64,000 nucleotides of DNA from Rubrivivax sp. SCN 71-131 (lineage in GTDB: Bacteria > Pseudomonadota > Gammaproteobacteria > Burkholderiales > Burkholderiaceae_C), in contig MEFD01000019.1 in the NCBI GenBank assembly GCA_001724995.1, positions 1 through 64,000 on the forward strand, written 5' to 3'. Each line of letters starts with the position of its first letter. Position 1 is the stretch's first letter. A program made the position numbers and the translations under genes. Shown here piece after piece: positions 62,781-64,000 of this stretch. The notes under the pieces are model-generated. The model searched no databases. It was not told the DNA's origin and was given only the letters and a program-made list of their open reading frames with translations.

Positions 62781-64000
62781 ATGGCCGTGACCACCGTCGC
62801 CCAGCTTGCCGCGCAGCTCAGTCGCCCCGCCGAGGCGCTGCTCGAGCAACTGCAGTCGGCCGGGGTGAAGAAGAAGTCACCCGACGATCCGCTGACCGAG
62901 GCCGACAAGGAGCGCCTGCTCGAGCACCTGCGCAGCGCGCACGGCATGGGCGCGGTCGGCGGCGAACGCAAGAAGATCACGCTCACGCGCAAGAGCACGA
63001 GCGAGATCAAGCAGGCCGATGCCAGCGGCAAGGCGCGCACGATTCAGGTCGAGGTGCGCAAGAAGCGCGTCTTCGTGAAGCGCGACGAAGCCCTGCCCGG
63101 CGCTGACGAGCCTGCCGGCCCGGGCGCCGAGGAGATCGAACTGCAGCGGCGCGAGGAGGAGGCGCGTGCCGAGGCCGAGACGATCCGCCGCCAGGAGGAG
63201 GAACTCGCCGAGCAGCGTCGCCAGCGCGAGGAAGCCGAGCGCGCCGAGCGCGAGGCCGCCGAAGCCGCCGCGCGGGCCGCGGCCGAAGCCGCCGCGCGCG
63301 CCGAGGCCGAGGCCGCCGCGGCGGCCGCCCGGGCCGCGGAGCAGGCGGCCGAGAAGGCCAAGGACACGACCAGGCCCATGTCCAAGGCTGCGGCCAAGGC
63401 CGCTGCCAGGCCGGCCGATGCGTCGGCTTCGCCTGCCGAGATCAGCGCCGCCGCCGACGCTGCGGCGCCCGCAGCCGAGGAAGCCAAGCCGGCCGAGCCG
63501 GCCAAGCCGGCGCTGCGCGTCGTCAAGGCCGCGGACAAGGCGGCCGAGGAGGCTGCGCGTCAGGCCGACCTCGAGCGTCGACGCAAGGCCGCCGAGGCCG
63601 AGGCGGCGGCGATCCGGGCGATGATGTCGCAGCCCCGCAAGACGCTGGTGGCGAAGAAGCCAGAGGAACCCAAGCCCGAGGCGGGCAAGGAAGCGATCAA
63701 GGGCACGATCCACAAGCCCACCGCCAAGCCCGGCGGGCCGGGCGCTGCCGCGGCGGCCAAGCCCGGCGACAAGAAGCAGGTCAAGTCGGAGAAGCTCTCG
63801 TCGAGCTGGGCCGACGACGCCGCGAAGAAGCGCGCAGCACTCAAGCCGCGCGGCGATGCCGGCGGCGCGCGCGCCGGCTGGCGCGCCCCGCGCGGCGCGC
63901 GCCGCGGCGGCAGGGACGACGAGGGCCGCAGCTTCGCGCCGCCGGCCGAACAGGTCGTGCAGGAGGTGCACGTGCCCGAGACGATCTCGGTCGCCGACCT
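62781..64000 (+). CDS. infB: Translation initiation factor IF-2 (N-terminal part)
   Basis: The gene begins at ATG 62781 ([23 protein letters not shown]), about 14 bases after AAGGATAGGA, and is cut by the window end after about 406 codons. Visible is the IF-2 N-terminal subdomain (1-52), a region with [15 protein letters not shown], a long Ala/Glu/Arg coiled coil (about 115-200), and a disordered Lys/Pro region ([20 protein letters not shown]). The GTPase domain lies beyond 64000. It is the third gene of the rimP operon. Confidence 0.96.
   Translation, partial: MAVTTVAQLAAQLSRPAEALLEQLQSAGVKKKSPDDPLTEADKERLLEHLRSAHGMGAVGGERKKITLTRKSTSEIKQADASGKARTIQVEVRKKRVFVKRDEALPGADEPAGPGAEEIELQRREEEARAEAETIRRQEEELAEQRRQREEAERAEREAAEAAARAAAEAAARAEAEAAAAAARAAEQAAEKAKDTTRPMSKAAAKAAARPADASASPAEISAAADAAAPAAEEAKPAEPAKPALRVVKAADKAAEEAARQADLERRRKAAEAEAAAIRAMMSQPRKTLVAKKPEEPKPEAGKEAIKGTIHKPTAKPGGPGAAAAAKPGDKKQVKSEKLSSSWADDAAKKRAALKPRGDAGGARAGWRAPRGARRGGRDDEGRSFAPPAEQVVQEVHVPETISVAD

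Overview
The window looks like chromosome of a high-G+C betaproteobacterium of the order Burkholderiales, close to the Rubrivivax/Leptothrix/Ideonella group. The basis is third-position G/C bias in nearly every codon, the thrS-infC-rpmI-rplT-pheS-pheT-ihfA-merR gene order, rimP-nusA-infB, and the close similarity of the proteins to that group as I recall it. I could not run a search, so species and genus are not claimed.

Layout. (1) 1-4.9 kb is an accessory island edge: the end of an IS21-like element cuts into an AAA-type ATPase, followed by overlapping genes for a type I restriction subunit (hsdR) and a YgjP-type metalloprotease. (2) 4.9-7.7 kb is a reverse two-gene operon (thiamine-diphosphate enzyme plus NAD-epimerase). 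(3) 7.9-18.4 kb is a translation block: tex, then a Thr/Phe-rich leader peptide and attenuator, thrS, infC (ATC start), rpmI, rplT, a second attenuator, pheS, pheT, ihfA, a MerR regulator and tRNA-Pro(GGG). (4) 18.5-21.4 kb is a reverse TRAP transporter (dctPQM). (5) 21.9-26.4 kb holds NAD biosynthesis (nadB and nadA, with a ComFB-like gene between them). (6) 26.5-31.3 kb has an AraC regulator divergent from an MFS transporter plus thiamine-diphosphate enzyme operon, then an EamA exporter. (7) 31.5-41.2 kb is mixed housekeeping: rraA-like, tRNA-Pro(UGG), a mechanosensitive-type channel, thioesterase, dehydrogenase, UvrD-like helicase, UbiB-like kinase, a small exported repeat protein and tRNA-Arg(UCU). 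(8) 41.2-52.1 kb has a GST, a FimV-like protein, an aminotransferase, cysB-cbiX-lptG-lptF in one reverse block, and pepA-holC divergent from it. (9) 52.2-60.2 kb has a branched-chain amino acid binding protein, RidA, a broken racemase, tRNA-Ser(GGA), qmcA-nfeD, a large Arg/Lys/Orn decarboxylase and fabI. (10) 60.26-64 kb is rimP-nusA-infB behind a strong promoter and a leader terminator; infB runs off the end.

The most interesting signals are regulatory. A 13-codon leader ORF with five Thr and two Phe codons sits before a 1:2 / 2:3 / 3:4 hairpin set upstream of an operon that encodes both threonyl- and phenylalanyl-tRNA synthetases. A second terminator lies just before pheS, and a third attenuator lies between the rimP-nusA promoter and rimP. 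At the left edge the inferred IS boundary falls exactly where one base pair of a Walker B aspartate codon survives, so the ATPase partner of the restriction gene is truncated.
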